Positions 6,934 through 15,881 of a DNA stretch of 34,004 bases are shown here, one piece after another; the first letter of the stretch is position 1, and every line of letters begins with the position of its first letter. The DNA comes from Fidelibacterota bacterium (GTDB lineage Bacteria > Fidelibacterota > Marinisomatia > Marinisomatales > UBA1611), in assembly GCA_028338895.1 (NCBI GenBank), contig JAOLAV010000009.1, positions 1 through 34,004 of the forward strand, read 5' to 3'. Below the pieces are notes generated by a model that saw nothing but the letters and a program-made list of their open reading frames with translations, searched no databases and had not been told where the DNA came from. The position numbers and the translations under genes were made by a program.

Positions 6934-8421
6934 TTAGAATTCTAAAAACTCCCAGTAGAAATCTATAAAAGGTTGCTGAAAATGAAGTCCAACTCTAAAG
7001 TTTTCATTCACTGTATACTGCAGGCCAAAATCAAAATCAATCATACTTACTGTTCCAGCGGCAGACTCTAAAGACAAAGGAGCAGTTCCATCCTCGCCTG
7101 TGTAGTCACTCCAAGCAGTTCCAAACGGCATTGATCTGTAGCCATTATCTACCCAAGCCGAACCTAAAAACTTTAAATCTTTTCTTAGGTCATATTCAAG
7201 AGAAGCCCAAGCTCGAAAAGGAATTGTATATTTTTTATCAGCACTCCATTCTATAGAGTGTTTATTGTCGCCAATTTCAAGAGAATCCTTAATAAATATA
7301 TCTCTATCCATGAATGCATTTGAAAACTTTAGACCTGTTGACCAACCAATTTTCCCCCTTCCAGTGGGGTTAACTCTTCTTGAAGAAAAAACAAGATACC
7401 CCTCAAAATAAAAAACTCTATTATCACCATTTTTTATAACATTTTTTACAGTTATGCCATCACCTTCTACAGATCCATTGTTAGTTAAAAATTCATTTAA
7501 GGGAATTGCAACACCAGAACTATCAACATTAATAGCGTGTGAATATTTTGAAATGATAGATTCAGTTGGGTACCCCCTGTGCAGTCCTATTCCCCAAGCG
7601 GCAGCCACTTCTTTTTCCGCTGATTTTTTATGATAAAACCTTAACCTAGGATGAAGATTAAGATCATTATTAAAATCAGAACCTATTTTAGAAGTTACCA
7701 TGAATTTATCTGTTAGTCCGTAACCAATAGAAAGACCGCTCAAATAGAATGTGTTTCCAGCTAATGGGAATGCTGTGGGGTCTAAAAAAACACCAATCAG
7801 CGCTGACTCGCCCTGATAAAAAACTGTTTTCTCCTCAGAAGCTCTATCGAGTACTCCACCATGATATCTTTTCATTCTTTGGATGTTTTTTTTCTGCACT
7901 ACGGCATCACCGTAAGCAGTTCGAATAATAAACTCTTCAGCGGTTTCACTTAAAACAGACCCCTTAAATAATTCACCATTTTTATTTGTGATTACAGCTG
8001 TTTCTGCAAGAAATTGGTCTTTTGGAATATTAAAAGTGCCACTTCCCGTTTTTAATCGAACAATTTCACCATCATTAGAGAGTATTTCACCTTCTCTTAT
8101 TGTTCCATCATAAAAATGAAACCTCTTCTTCATTCCAATTTCGAGAGCGACCGCCAAATCAAGGTTTTGTTTACCCCTTGAAGGTTTTAGGATATTACCC
8201 TCCTGGAAACCTCTTATTAGTTGCGCACCTTCATCTCGACTTAATTGAGTGAGGTCTTTCCCATATTTTTGATTTAAATACTCGTTGAGTTCTTGATCTG
8301 AAAATCCAGAAGAAGAAGAAAGAGATTGGATTGCAGATTTTTGCCCTGGTAGAATTAGTCCGCTTTGACCAAAAACAAAAGTAATAAAAAAGTACAATAA
8401 AGCAATTTTATTGATATTCAC
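6934..8421 (-). CDS. Outer-membrane beta-barrel protein with N-terminal LSM-like repeats
   Basis: A 495-residue exported protein. It starts with GTG 8421, supported by GAGGTG five bases upstream. A signal peptide (NINKIALLYFFITFVFGQ) is followed by a helical stretch (FSDQELNEYLNQKYGKDL), then two tandem beta modules: FYDGTIREGEILSNDGEIV and NGELFKGSVLSETAEEFII, each ending in a GxxxI/V-Lys-Lys type turn. From about residue 205 onward the chain is rich in alternating strands (SGLSIGYGLTDKFMVTSKIG, LEYDLRKDLKFLGSAWVD, FDFGLQYTVNENFRVGLHF) and ends in Phe, typical of outer-membrane barrels. It leads the 8421-to-4871 operon and faces the HTH-PAS regulator. The barrel fold is well supported by pattern; the transported or bound ligand is unknown. 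Confidence 0.72.
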   Translation of the reverse strand: MNINKIALLYFFITFVFGQSGLILPGQKSAIQSLSSSSGFSDQELNEYLNQKYGKDLTQLSRDEGAQLIRGFQEGNILKPSRGKQNLDLAVALEIGMKKRFHFYDGTIREGEILSNDGEIVRLKTGSGTFNIPKDQFLAETAVITNKNGELFKGSVLSETAEEFIIRTAYGDAVVQKKNIQRMKRYHGGVLDRASEEKTVFYQGESALIGVFLDPTAFPLAGNTFYLSGLSIGYGLTDKFMVTSKIGSDFNNDLNLHPRLRFYHKKSAEKEVAAAWGIGLHRGYPTESIISKYSHAINVDSSGVAIPLNEFLTNNGSVEGDGITVKNVIKNGDNRVFYFEGYLVFSSRRVNPTGRGKIGWSTGLKFSNAFMDRDIFIKDSLEIGDNKHSIEWSADKKYTIPFRAWASLEYDLRKDLKFLGSAWVDNGYRSMPFGTAWSDYTGEDGTAPLSLESAAGTVSMIDFDFGLQYTVNENFRVGLHFQQPFIDFYWEFLEF

Positions 8422-8474
8422 AACAACACCTCATTAGCTAATCATATTAGTAAAAAACAAATTTAATTAAAAAG

Positions 8475-8573
8475 AAGTTAACTTGCTTTTCAAAAAGTAA
8501 AATTAATTATTACAAACGCTTAAGTACGTTAAAACTTGTAATTAAATTAAACTATGCTTAACTTTAATTAAGT
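8475..8573. promoter_or_regulatory. Candidate operator/promoter region between divergent genes
   Basis: The 185-bp gap between the beta-barrel gene and the HTH-PAS gene must hold both promoters. It contains a perfect 10-bp palindrome AAGTTAACTT (8475-8484) and an inverted repeat CTTAA-N6-TTAAG at 8557-8572 that includes the near-palindrome ACTTTAATTAAGT. These could be operator half-sites for the adjacent HTH protein. In such AT-rich DNA palindromes of TTAA type arise easily by chance, so this is only a candidate. No convincing -35/-10 pair was found. Confidence 0.25.
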
Positions 8574-8606
8574 AAAGATTAAAAAACAAGGGTTTTATTT
8601 AGTTTT

Positions 8607-9308
8607 ATGGAAAATGCTAAAGAAATAATTAACAACTTAATGAGTATTCGGGGCTTGAAACGAAAGCGTGACGTAGCTAAATATTTTAATGTCACCCCTC
8701 AGGCTCTTAGTATATGGATAGCTAAGGGTAAAATTCCACCCAAGCACTTACTATTGTTATCAAAAGAGGAGCAGATGGAAAAATCTTCAGGACTGGGAGT
8801 GTTTACTCCAAAAAAAAACCTTGAATCTCAAGGTGAATTGCAAACAGTAATTGATTATCTAATGAAAGAAAATGTTAACTTAAAAGAAAAAATCAAAAGC
8901 TTAGCAGAACAAACCAACCTTACAAAAAACCTAGCTAATACAAATGGTGTTTTTAATAAAATAATTGCGGATTCATTATATCTTTCTGGTCGAGTAAGTG
9001 ATGGTATTATAACAAAAGCTGACGGTAACTGGAAAGATATCATGGGGTATCAGCCAGACCAATTATCAGGGAAAAAATACGACAGAAACGATTTAATACA
9101 TCCAGATGATTTAAAAGCGGCAAAAAAGATACAACAGACATTAAAAGATTCTCTGTCTATATCTTCATCAAGATATAGTGCTATACAAAGATGGAAACAT
9201 GGTGAATCTGGTAATTATATAATGCTCAGTATGGTTTGGGATATTAATGTTAATGAAGACAATGCTTTAATCGTTTGTAAACAAATAGATGGTTTTATTT
9301 CTGATTAA
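8607..9308 (+). CDS. Transcriptional regulator: CI-type helix-turn-helix plus PAS domain
   Basis: A 233-residue predicted one-component sensor-regulator. Residues 1-55 resemble the phage CI-repressor-type HTH: RKRDVAKYFNVTPQALSIWI gives the two helices and turn, followed by GKIPPKHLLLL. A Lys/Glu/Leu-rich helix at about 77-105 (LMKENVNLKEKIKSLAEQ) is a probable dimerising coiled coil. Residues about 120-230 form a PAS domain: GNWKDIMGYQPDQLSG, then LIHPDDLKAAKK, a typical PAS D-D block, and a C-terminal strand LIVCKQIDG. The usual order with a kinase or GGDEF output is absent; DNA binding is the only output seen. It is transcribed divergently from the exported-protein operon, its likeliest target apart from itself. 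The PAS ligand (haem, flavin, small molecule) cannot be told from sequence. Confidence 0.85.
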   Translation: MENAKEIINNLMSIRGLKRKRDVAKYFNVTPQALSIWIAKGKIPPKHLLLLSKEEQMEKSSGLGVFTPKKNLESQGELQTVIDYLMKENVNLKEKIKSLAEQTNLTKNLANTNGVFNKIIADSLYLSGRVSDGIITKADGNWKDIMGYQPDQLSGKKYDRNDLIHPDDLKAAKKIQQTLKDSLSISSSRYSAIQRWKHGESGNYIMLSMVWDINVNEDNALIVCKQIDGFISD

Positions 9309-9567
9309 AGAAGCCTATGGAGATAATTCTATATGCTGGTTAAACTAGGGTTTCATTTGTTTTAAGTGAGGGTAAAACCAGGGTCTCCCTCAAAAAAATT
9401 CAAATTATCAGAAGAAAAAAAGAAGGATCAATACTTCTAGCTTAAAGAAACAATCTCTTGGAGGAGAATATTCCGATTAACTATAATTTTTTATTAAAAA
9501 TAATGTAATTAGAATATTAATCTTTAGTCCTGTCTTTTGATAATTTTTAAACCTTATATTTATTGAT

Positions 9568-10647
9568 ATGTCGCCAATTAAAATTTATTTAAGAATATTT
9601 TTTGTTTTATTTCTCATTTTTATTCTGGTGTATTTAAAAACAACGATTGAACCGAATAATATATTTAATAATGATCTAATCTTAGAGAAAGAAACTCATT
9701 TTTTTAATATCCGTCAGTTAACAACAAGTGGAGAAAATGCTGAAGCTTATTTTTCGTCGGATGGAAGAGAATTAATATATCAAAGTCATGATGGGGACTC
9801 CCTATGTGACCAAATTTATATTATGAATATAAAAACGGGAAAAACACAAATGGTTTCAACCGGTAGTGGAGTGACAACATGTAGTTATTTTGAATATCCA
9901 AGTTGTGATAATATTATTTATGCCTCCACTCATCTAGCTTATTCTGAATGTCCTCAAAAACCAGATTATAGCAGCGGGTATGTATGGAAGATTTATCCTA
10001 ATTATGATATTTTTAAATCAAATAGAAACGGTGAAAATTTAATAAGATTAACAGATTCTCCACTTTATGATGCAGAAGCAACAGTTGCTTTTGATGGAAG
10101 TAAGATTCTTTACACTTCAATGGCGAGTGGTGACTTAGATATTTGGAGTATGGATACAGATGGGTCGAATAAAAAACAGTTAACTAATCGTCTTGGGTAT
10201 GATGGAGGTGCTTTTTTTAATACAGATGCATCAAAAATAGTTTGGCGTGTTTTTCATCCAGAAACACCAAAAGAAATAAAAGCTTACAAAGATTTACTTT
10301 TAGATAATTCTATTCGTCCAATGGCTTTACAAATATGGACAATGGATGCCGATGGTTCCAATAAGAAACAAATAACTTCCAACAAATCTGCTAATTTCGG
10401 ACCATACTTTATTCCCAATAGTAATCGAATAATATTTTCTTCAAATTTCCATGATCCCAAAGGACGAGATTTTGATCTTTATTCAATTAATACTGATGGA
10501 AAAATGATGGAAAGGATAACCTACTTTGATGGATTTGATGGATTCCCTATGTTTAGTCCAGATGGTAAATATATTGTTTTTGCATCGAATCGAAACCAGT
10601 TAAAAAAAGGCGATACTAACTTATTTATCGCTGAATGGAAAAATTAA
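9568..10647 (+). CDS. TolB-like WD40/PD40 beta-propeller protein, membrane-anchored
   Basis: The 359-residue product opens with a hydrophobic segment (IYLRIFFVLFLIFILVYL, about 5-22) acting as signal or anchor, so the rest is periplasmic. The body consists of repeated PD40-type blades with the S-x-DG-x-x-I/L-x-Y/F-x-S signature: FSSDGRELIYQSH, VAFDGSKILYTS, FNTDASKIVW, FIPNSNRIIFSSN and FSPDGKYIVFASN, several followed by DIWSMDTDGSNKKQLT-type strands. This matches the propeller half of TolB-like proteins, with no TolB N-terminal domain seen. Such propellers usually mediate protein or ligand contacts in the envelope. Its stop overlaps the start of the lytic transglycosylase by one base (TAATG), which suggests they work in the same compartment. 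Exact partner unknown. Confidence 0.82.
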   Translation: MSPIKIYLRIFFVLFLIFILVYLKTTIEPNNIFNNDLILEKETHFFNIRQLTTSGENAEAYFSSDGRELIYQSHDGDSLCDQIYIMNIKTGKTQMVSTGSGVTTCSYFEYPSCDNIIYASTHLAYSECPQKPDYSSGYVWKIYPNYDIFKSNRNGENLIRLTDSPLYDAEATVAFDGSKILYTSMASGDLDIWSMDTDGSNKKQLTNRLGYDGGAFFNTDASKIVWRVFHPETPKEIKAYKDLLLDNSIRPMALQIWTMDADGSNKKQITSNKSANFGPYFIPNSNRIIFSSNFHDPKGRDFDLYSINTDGKMMERITYFDGFDGFPMFSPDGKYIVFASNRNQLKKGDTNLFIAEWKN

Positions 10648-11441
10648 TGAAATTATTTTATTTAATTATAATTACTATAAATATTTGTAACGCTCAATCG
10701 GTAGAAGATGATTCAGCGTACCAACTTGTATTAGAGAAGCTTGGAGGAGCAATACCAGAAGGATATGTTCGGGAAGCTTTTTCTCACTCTGAACTAAAAA
10801 TTCATAAAGAGATATCTGAAAGATTTGCTCGACCTTACGAAAAGAAAGCATGGGTAGAGTACCGTAAAATTTTTGTAAAAGAATCAAGAATATCAGCTGG
10901 AGCAAAATTTTACAACAAAAATAAAAAATTAATCACTGGTATCGCAAATGAATATCAAATGGATCCATTTATTATTGTCACAATAGCTGGAATTGAAAGT
11001 AATTATGGAGTTCATCACTCCCAATTTTCAGTTTTTAATTCTCTTTATACCCAAATTCATGAAATGCCAAGAAGATCAAAGTGGGCAACAAGAGAATTAG
11101 CGGAGTTCTTAAAATATTGTTTTGATGATCAATTGGATCCTCAAGAAATAGGTGGGTCTTATGCTGGAGCATTTGGTTTTGGTCAATTTATACCATCAAG
11201 TTTTACAACATACTCAATAGATTATGATAAAAATGGTATTAGGGAGCCATACAGTTGGCCTGATGTTCTTGGTAGTATTGCAAACTATTTACGAATGAAT
11301 GGCTATAAAGCAAAAAGTAATAATTATGATAAAAATGGAGACATTTGGAAATCTATTTATGCCTACAACCATGCTGATAATTATGTAATGGCTGTATTAG
11401 AGCTTACTGAAAAAATTAGAAAAAGAGCTAAAACTGGATAA
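10647..11441 (+). CDS. MltB-like lytic murein transglycosylase (SLT_2 family)
   Basis: Predicted to cleave the MurNAc-GlcNAc bond of peptidoglycan with formation of 1,6-anhydroMurNAc. The catalytic Glu is in IAGIESNYGVH (E117 from my start), as in the MltB motif. Downstream family blocks are AFGFGQFIPSSF, DYDKNGIREPYSWPDVLGSIANYL and the C-terminal AYNHADNYVMAVLEL. I start at ATG 10647 because it gives a clean signal peptide (MKLFYLIIITINICNAQ) and a one-base TAATG overlap with the propeller gene; the track start 10635 is in frame and only adds MEKL. No lipobox is evident, so the enzyme is probably soluble in the periplasm. The 264 residues are somewhat short for MltB, which has an N-terminal extension. 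Confidence 0.88.
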   Translation: MKLFYLIIITINICNAQSVEDDSAYQLVLEKLGGAIPEGYVREAFSHSELKIHKEISERFARPYEKKAWVEYRKIFVKESRISAGAKFYNKNKKLITGIANEYQMDPFIIVTIAGIESNYGVHHSQFSVFNSLYTQIHEMPRRSKWATRELAEFLKYCFDDQLDPQEIGGSYAGAFGFGQFIPSSFTTYSIDYDKNGIREPYSWPDVLGSIANYLRMNGYKAKSNNYDKNGDIWKSIYAYNHADNYVMAVLELTEKIRKRAKTG

Positions 11442-13965
11442 TTTAAAAAATCATAGTTTTGTTACTGATGGCGAATATTATAAAAACGTTGTTTTAAACT
11501 ATGAACTTTACAACTCATTCTTTATAACTCTGCCATTTGGGGGACTAAAAAATATTGGGAATTTGATTCCAATATTAAATGGCTTTATAAATAAGAAACT
11601 AGCTTTAGGTGAAAATCCAGAAAAAATTATAAATGACTTTTTTCTAACACATACAAATATTAAGAAAAAAGCGGATAAGCATAATTTTTTATTTAAAGTT
11701 ATTCAATATACCGAAAGACAAGTTGTATTAATAGATGCGATAGAAGATGCTTTTTTCTCAAAGATTAATAATGTTAAAGGAAATGGGTCTATTGATTCTG
11801 TATTTAATAAAATAACAGATAAGGAATTAACCTTAAATCAGATATCAAATGAAATAAATAAATTTGCATCACGAATTGTTTTAACAGCTCACCCAACCCA
11901 ATTTTATCCAAGCAGAGTGTTAGGTATTATAGATGATTTAAAAAACAACATAATTACAAAAGACTCTTCCTCAATTCGCGACGTATTAATCCAGTTGGGA
12001 TGGACACCCTTTTTTAAAAAGAAAAAACCCACTCCCTTTGAAGAAGCATCTAAACTAGTTTGGTATTTAGAAAATATATTTTTTAAGGTATCTCCGGGGT
12101 TATTAAAAAATCTTAAAAAACATCTAAATGCTGATATGCAAAATTTAAGGTTCATAAATATTGGTTTTTGGCCAGGAGGAGATAGAGATGGAAATCCTTT
12201 TGTTACAAATGAGATAACAGTAAAAGTCGCAAAACTTTTAAGAAACTCAATTATTAACTTATACATTAAAAAAATTAAAGAGATAAGAAAAAAAGTTACT
12301 TTTTCTGGTATTTATGAACAATTAGAAGATATTGAACTCAATTTACAAGACCATTTAATTTATAAAAAAGAGTACAAATTAATCTTATTTTCTAGAAACC
12401 TATCAACTATCAAAAAAAACCTATTTAATCAATATGGTGGGATTTTTGCAGATATTATTGATGAATTATTAAATGCAATTCAACTATTTGGATATTTTTT
12501 TTCTTCTATTGATGTTCGTCAAAATAGAAACGAAATAATTAGAGCACTTAATTTTGTTGATTATAAAAATCACAAAATACAAATAATGAGTACCACTGAA
12601 TTATTTTCTATTTCAAATGAATTAAGCATTTTAGATGTTAAAGATAAAACAATTAGAGATACTCTTTATTCCTTTCAAATGATACAGGATTTACAAAGTA
12701 AATATGGTGAATTAATTTGCAATAGATATATTATTTCTAACTGTTGTTCTGCTAAAGATATTGCACATGTGTTTTTTTTAGCTAAAGGGACTGCATTTAA
12801 AAAGAATATCACTATTGATTTTATTCCACTTTTTGAATCAGTAAAAGATCTCGAAAATGCGGATATAATCCTTGATGAAATATTTCAAGACAATACTTAT
12901 AAAAAACATTTGAATCAAAGAAAAAGCACTCAAACAATAATGTTAGGTTTTTCAGATGGAACAAAAGATGGTGGATATATAACAGCTAATTGGAAAATTC
13001 TTCAAGCTAGGAAATCAATTTTAAAGATTGGGAAAAAACACAATATTGATATCATCTTTTTTGATGGACGAGGTGGACCACCAGCAAGAGGTGGAGGCGA
13101 AACCCATGAATACTATACTTCACTTAATAAAAAAACAATGGGTTCACAAATTCAACTAACGATACAAGGACAAACGATATCAAGTAAGTTTGGAAACACA
13201 ATTTCAGCGAAATTTAATCTTGAACAATTAATTTCATCTGGACTTCATGTCTTAACAAAGGAAACTAAATCGGATAATAAAGAGTTTGATCCTTTAATGG
13301 ATAAAATGAGCAGTATTTCATATAAAAAGTATTTAAAATTAATTAAGAGAAAAGATTTTATGGAATATATGGATAAAGTCACCCCACTAAATTATTATCA
13401 GAAAGCGAATATTTCTTCAAGACCTGATAGGCGTGGGAATGGTTCAAAGTCTATATCTGATTTAAGAGCGATTCCATTTGTCGGTGCATGGTCTCAGATA
13501 AGACAAAACGTACCAGGGTATTATGGATTAGGTACAGCAATTAGTGATATGATAAAAGATGATAAAGAACAGTTTTTAAAAAAAATGTATCTTCAATTTG
13601 ACTTTTTTCAAGCTATTATTGAAAATTCAATGCAAAGTATGTTAAAAACAGACTTCCAAAAAAGTCAATTTTTACAAAAAGATAGAAAGTATAAATCTAT
13701 TTGGGAAGACATGAGATTAGAGTTTGAATTAACCCATAAAATGGTTTTGAGAATATCAGGACAAAAAACATTACTCGAAAAGAAACCACAGATAAAATCA
13801 TCAATCTTACTTAGAGAACAGATTGTTTCACCATTGATTTTAATTCAACAATATGGTTTATATAAAAAAAGAAGAAAGATTGAAGACGATAAGAATGATG
13901 TATATGGCAAGCTAATTATAAGGTCTCTTTTTGGAAATATTAACGCCGCAAGAAATTCTGCATAG
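11434..13965 (+). CDS. ppc: Phosphoenolpyruvate carboxylase, Bacteroidetes-type
   Basis: Carboxylates PEP to oxaloacetate, replenishing the TCA cycle. Motifs seen: the catalytic His in VLTAHPTQFYPS, GGDRDGNPFV, MLGFSDGTKDGGYITANW, the glycine-rich FFDGRGGPPARGGGETHEYY, and the C-terminal NINAARNSA in place of the QNTG ending of proteobacterial enzymes. The track starts at TTG 11563, but the same frame upstream encodes YELYNSFFITLPFGGLKN, which matches the conserved N-terminus of Bacteroidetes-type PEPCs. No ATG, GTG or TTG occurs there; CTG 11434, overlapping the transglycosylase stop as CTGGATAA, is my candidate start and gives about 843 residues. An undetected frameshift or other rare start is the alternative. 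The function is near certain; the start is not. Confidence 0.95.
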   Translation: MDNLKNHSFVTDGEYYKNVVLNYELYNSFFITLPFGGLKNIGNLIPILNGFINKKLALGENPEKIINDFFLTHTNIKKKADKHNFLFKVIQYTERQVVLIDAIEDAFFSKINNVKGNGSIDSVFNKITDKELTLNQISNEINKFASRIVLTAHPTQFYPSRVLGIIDDLKNNIITKDSSSIRDVLIQLGWTPFFKKKKPTPFEEASKLVWYLENIFFKVSPGLLKNLKKHLNADMQNLRFINIGFWPGGDRDGNPFVTNEITVKVAKLLRNSIINLYIKKIKEIRKKVTFSGIYEQLEDIELNLQDHLIYKKEYKLILFSRNLSTIKKNLFNQYGGIFADIIDELLNAIQLFGYFFSSIDVRQNRNEIIRALNFVDYKNHKIQIMSTTELFSISNELSILDVKDKTIRDTLYSFQMIQDLQSKYGELICNRYIISNCCSAKDIAHVFFLAKGTAFKKNITIDFIPLFESVKDLENADIILDEIFQDNTYKKHLNQRKSTQTIMLGFSDGTKDGGYITANWKILQARKSILKIGKKHNIDIIFFDGRGGPPARGGGETHEYYTSLNKKTMGSQIQLTIQGQTISSKFGNTISAKFNLEQLISSGLHVLTKETKSDNKEFDPLMDKMSSISYKKYLKLIKRKDFMEYMDKVTPLNYYQKANISSRPDRRGNGSKSISDLRAIPFVGAWSQIRQNVPGYYGLGTAISDMIKDDKEQFLKKMYLQFDFFQAIIENSMQSMLKTDFQKSQFLQKDRKYKSIWEDMRLEFELTHKMVLRISGQKTLLEKKPQIKSSILLREQIVSPLILIQQYGLYKKRRKIEDDKNDVYGKLIIRSLFGNINAARNSA

Positions 13966-13972
13966 GTTTTAT

Positions 13973-15769
13973 TTAAAAGGATACGTTTAATTCAATAATC
14001 CTTTTATTCCTTTCTATTTCTACGGTGATGCTTGTTCCCGACTCTAACTCGCCTAGCCTTTCCATATATTCATATATATTTTTAATTTCTTTCCCATTAA
14101 TTGATTTTATGATATCTCCACTAACTATTCCAGCTTTTGCAGCTGGGCCATCAGTATTAGAAATTTGATCTATTTCTAGACCAATAGCCGCACTACCATA
14201 GTTAGGCATTATACCAAAGGTAACCTTAAATGCAGTCCTTTTTTCCATTGAGTTATTTTTAGGCCCAGCTTCACTAAATAGAGGCCTTTGAGGCGATCGA
14301 GCTAGAAAAAAAGTGACTTCATACACAAAATCTAAAATACTTTTTTGTCCATTTAGGTTTATAAGTCTCCAAGTATCATATGGTGTGTGATATTCATCAT
14401 GGAATCCAGTAAAAAAGAATAAGACAGGTATTTCTTTAGAATAAAAAGCAGCATGGTCACTTGGCCCAAATCCAGGTAACGTTTTATTTATTTTAAATTT
14501 TTTATTTTTGGATAAACTGTCTAATAAAGAATTAAAAATTGGAGAAGTACCAACTCCCCCAATGGTAAAGGTTGAATCCTTCATTCGCCCAATCATATCC
14601 ATGTTTATCATTGTTGTAATTTTTTCTAAATCAACTATTGGATTAGAAATAAAATATTTTGAGCCTAAAAGACCTTTTTCTTCAGCATCAAAACCAATTA
14701 AAAGAACGCTTCTTTTTAATCTACTTTTCTGAGCCGATAACTTTTGTGCTAGCTCAATTAAACCAGCTGTTCCAGAAGCATTATCATCTGCGCCTGGGTG
14801 GATCAAGTTTTCTTTAGGTTTTCTTGATCCAGATGATAAACCTCCACGACCAACATGATCAAAGTGTGCGCCAATTACTACATATTCATCTCGAAATTCA
14901 CGGTTACCACTCTTTATTAAACCGATTACATTTGCAGCTCTTGAGGTTTGAGCTAATAAATTAACATTTGTTTCAATTTTTATACTATTTAAATCAAAAT
15001 TAAGAGGAGCAAGTTTTTTATTCATAGTTTTTTGAATTTTTTCTCTTGTCCATCCTATTTTCTTAAATAAATCATCTGCAATATCATTAGAAAGATGCAG
15101 AGCTGGTATACCACCATTGCTGTACCCTTTCATATATTGAAGTGGGAAAAGACCATCATCTTCTATTTGAGAAACAAAAAGGACTCCAATAGCACCGGCA
15201 TCTCGGGCAACTAACATTTTTTTATGAAGAGAAGAATGTTCAGTGTAGATTGAATGTTTATTTTCTCTTTCAGGGCTATGTCGCATCACAATAACCCATT
15301 TACCATCAACATCAATATTTTTATAATCATCCCAAACTAATTCTTTTTCGTTTATTTTGAAACCATATCCTGCAAAAACAGCGATACCTGATGACTTCCC
15401 CTGCCCGGAAAAAAAGAGGGGAATGTAATCTTCCTTAACATTTAATATTCTATTATTGATTTTTGTATAATTTGAGTCTCCGAGCTCAACACCTGTTTTT
15501 ATGTTGAACGGTTGAATATATGAATTATTTACTCCAGGAAGAACGCCAAAAGATTTAAATTTTTTCACAATATAAGAGATCGCGTCTTTTGATCCTCGAG
15601 AGCCAGGATACCGACCTTCTCTTTTGTCATGTGAAAGATATCTTATATGTCCCATAATTTCATTTTCTGTAATCTCGGAAGAGGTACTTGAACGCTTATT
15701 TTGTATTAAAACAAAACCAATGAATAAAAATATTATAACTGCATATAGAGATTTTTTGTTATCGTTCAT
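13973..15769 (-). CDS. M28-family metalloaminopeptidase with PA and PDZ domains
   Basis: A 598-residue exported zinc peptidase. A hydrophobic N-terminal segment (LYAVIIFLFIGFVLI, 8-22) anchors or exports it. A PA-like domain (about 100-260, including GYGFKINEKELVWDDY and GAIGVLFVSQ) precedes the M28 catalytic core with the expected zinc ligands and catalytic residues: GAHFDH, HPGADDNASGTAG, FDAEEKGLLGS, NMDMIGR and EYHTPYDTW. The last 80 residues are a PDZ domain (VSGDIIKSINGKEIKN). This architecture is common in Bacteroidetes and relatives, where such enzymes trim peptides in the envelope or outside the cell. The stop lies 7 bp from that of ppc, tail to tail, with no clear hairpin terminator between. 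Confidence 0.92.
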   Translation of the reverse strand: MNDNKKSLYAVIIFLFIGFVLIQNKRSSTSSEITENEIMGHIRYLSHDKREGRYPGSRGSKDAISYIVKKFKSFGVLPGVNNSYIQPFNIKTGVELGDSNYTKINNRILNVKEDYIPLFFSGQGKSSGIAVFAGYGFKINEKELVWDDYKNIDVDGKWVIVMRHSPERENKHSIYTEHSSLHKKMLVARDAGAIGVLFVSQIEDDGLFPLQYMKGYSNGGIPALHLSNDIADDLFKKIGWTREKIQKTMNKKLAPLNFDLNSIKIETNVNLLAQTSRAANVIGLIKSGNREFRDEYVVIGAHFDHVGRGGLSSGSRKPKENLIHPGADDNASGTAGLIELAQKLSAQKSRLKRSVLLIGFDAEEKGLLGSKYFISNPIVDLEKITTMINMDMIGRMKDSTFTIGGVGTSPIFNSLLDSLSKNKKFKINKTLPGFGPSDHAAFYSKEIPVLFFFTGFHDEYHTPYDTWRLINLNGQKSILDFVYEVTFFLARSPQRPLFSEAGPKNNSMEKRTAFKVTFGIMPNYGSAAIGLEIDQISNTDGPAAKAGIVSGDIIKSINGKEIKNIYEYMERLGELESGTSITVEIERNKRIIELNVSF

Positions 15770-15842
15770 AAGCGATTAAAACTAAACAGTATAATCCCAT
15801 CGTTAAAAAAAGCGACCCGTAAGTCTTTGTTCTTTTTTTCTT

Positions 15843-15856
15843 TATATATATATATA
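15843..15856. repeat. (TA)7 dinucleotide repeat
   Basis: Seven TA units in a row lie upstream of the glycan cluster, overlapping the possible -10 position of a weak promoter (TTGTTC, 16 bp, TATATA). TA repeats inside promoters alter spacing in known phase-variable systems such as the Haemophilus hif promoter. Here the AT-rich background makes chance likely. Confidence 0.85.
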
Positions 15857-15857
15857 T

Positions 15858-15881
15858 TTAATATCATGGTTAATATCATGG
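15858..15881. repeat. Perfect 12-bp tandem duplication (TTAATATCATGG x2)
   Basis: The 12-mer TTAATATCATGG is repeated without spacer, directly after the (TA)7 run. Each copy carries an ATG in the same frame of the micro-ORF (NIMVNIMA). It is a recent-looking slippage duplication. Confidence 0.9.

Noticed and set aside
9367-9392. Inverted repeat TGAGGG...CCCTCA after the HTH-PAS gene, considered as a terminator
   Set aside because: The stem is only 6 bp with a 14-nt loop, and on the plus strand it is followed by A residues rather than a T-run. There is no converging gene to use it on the minus strand.
9309-9567. Possible short peptide frames (for example GTG at about 9366) between the regulator and the propeller gene
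   Set aside because: The frames are under 30 codons, low in complexity and without ribosome-binding site or family; nothing supports a gene.
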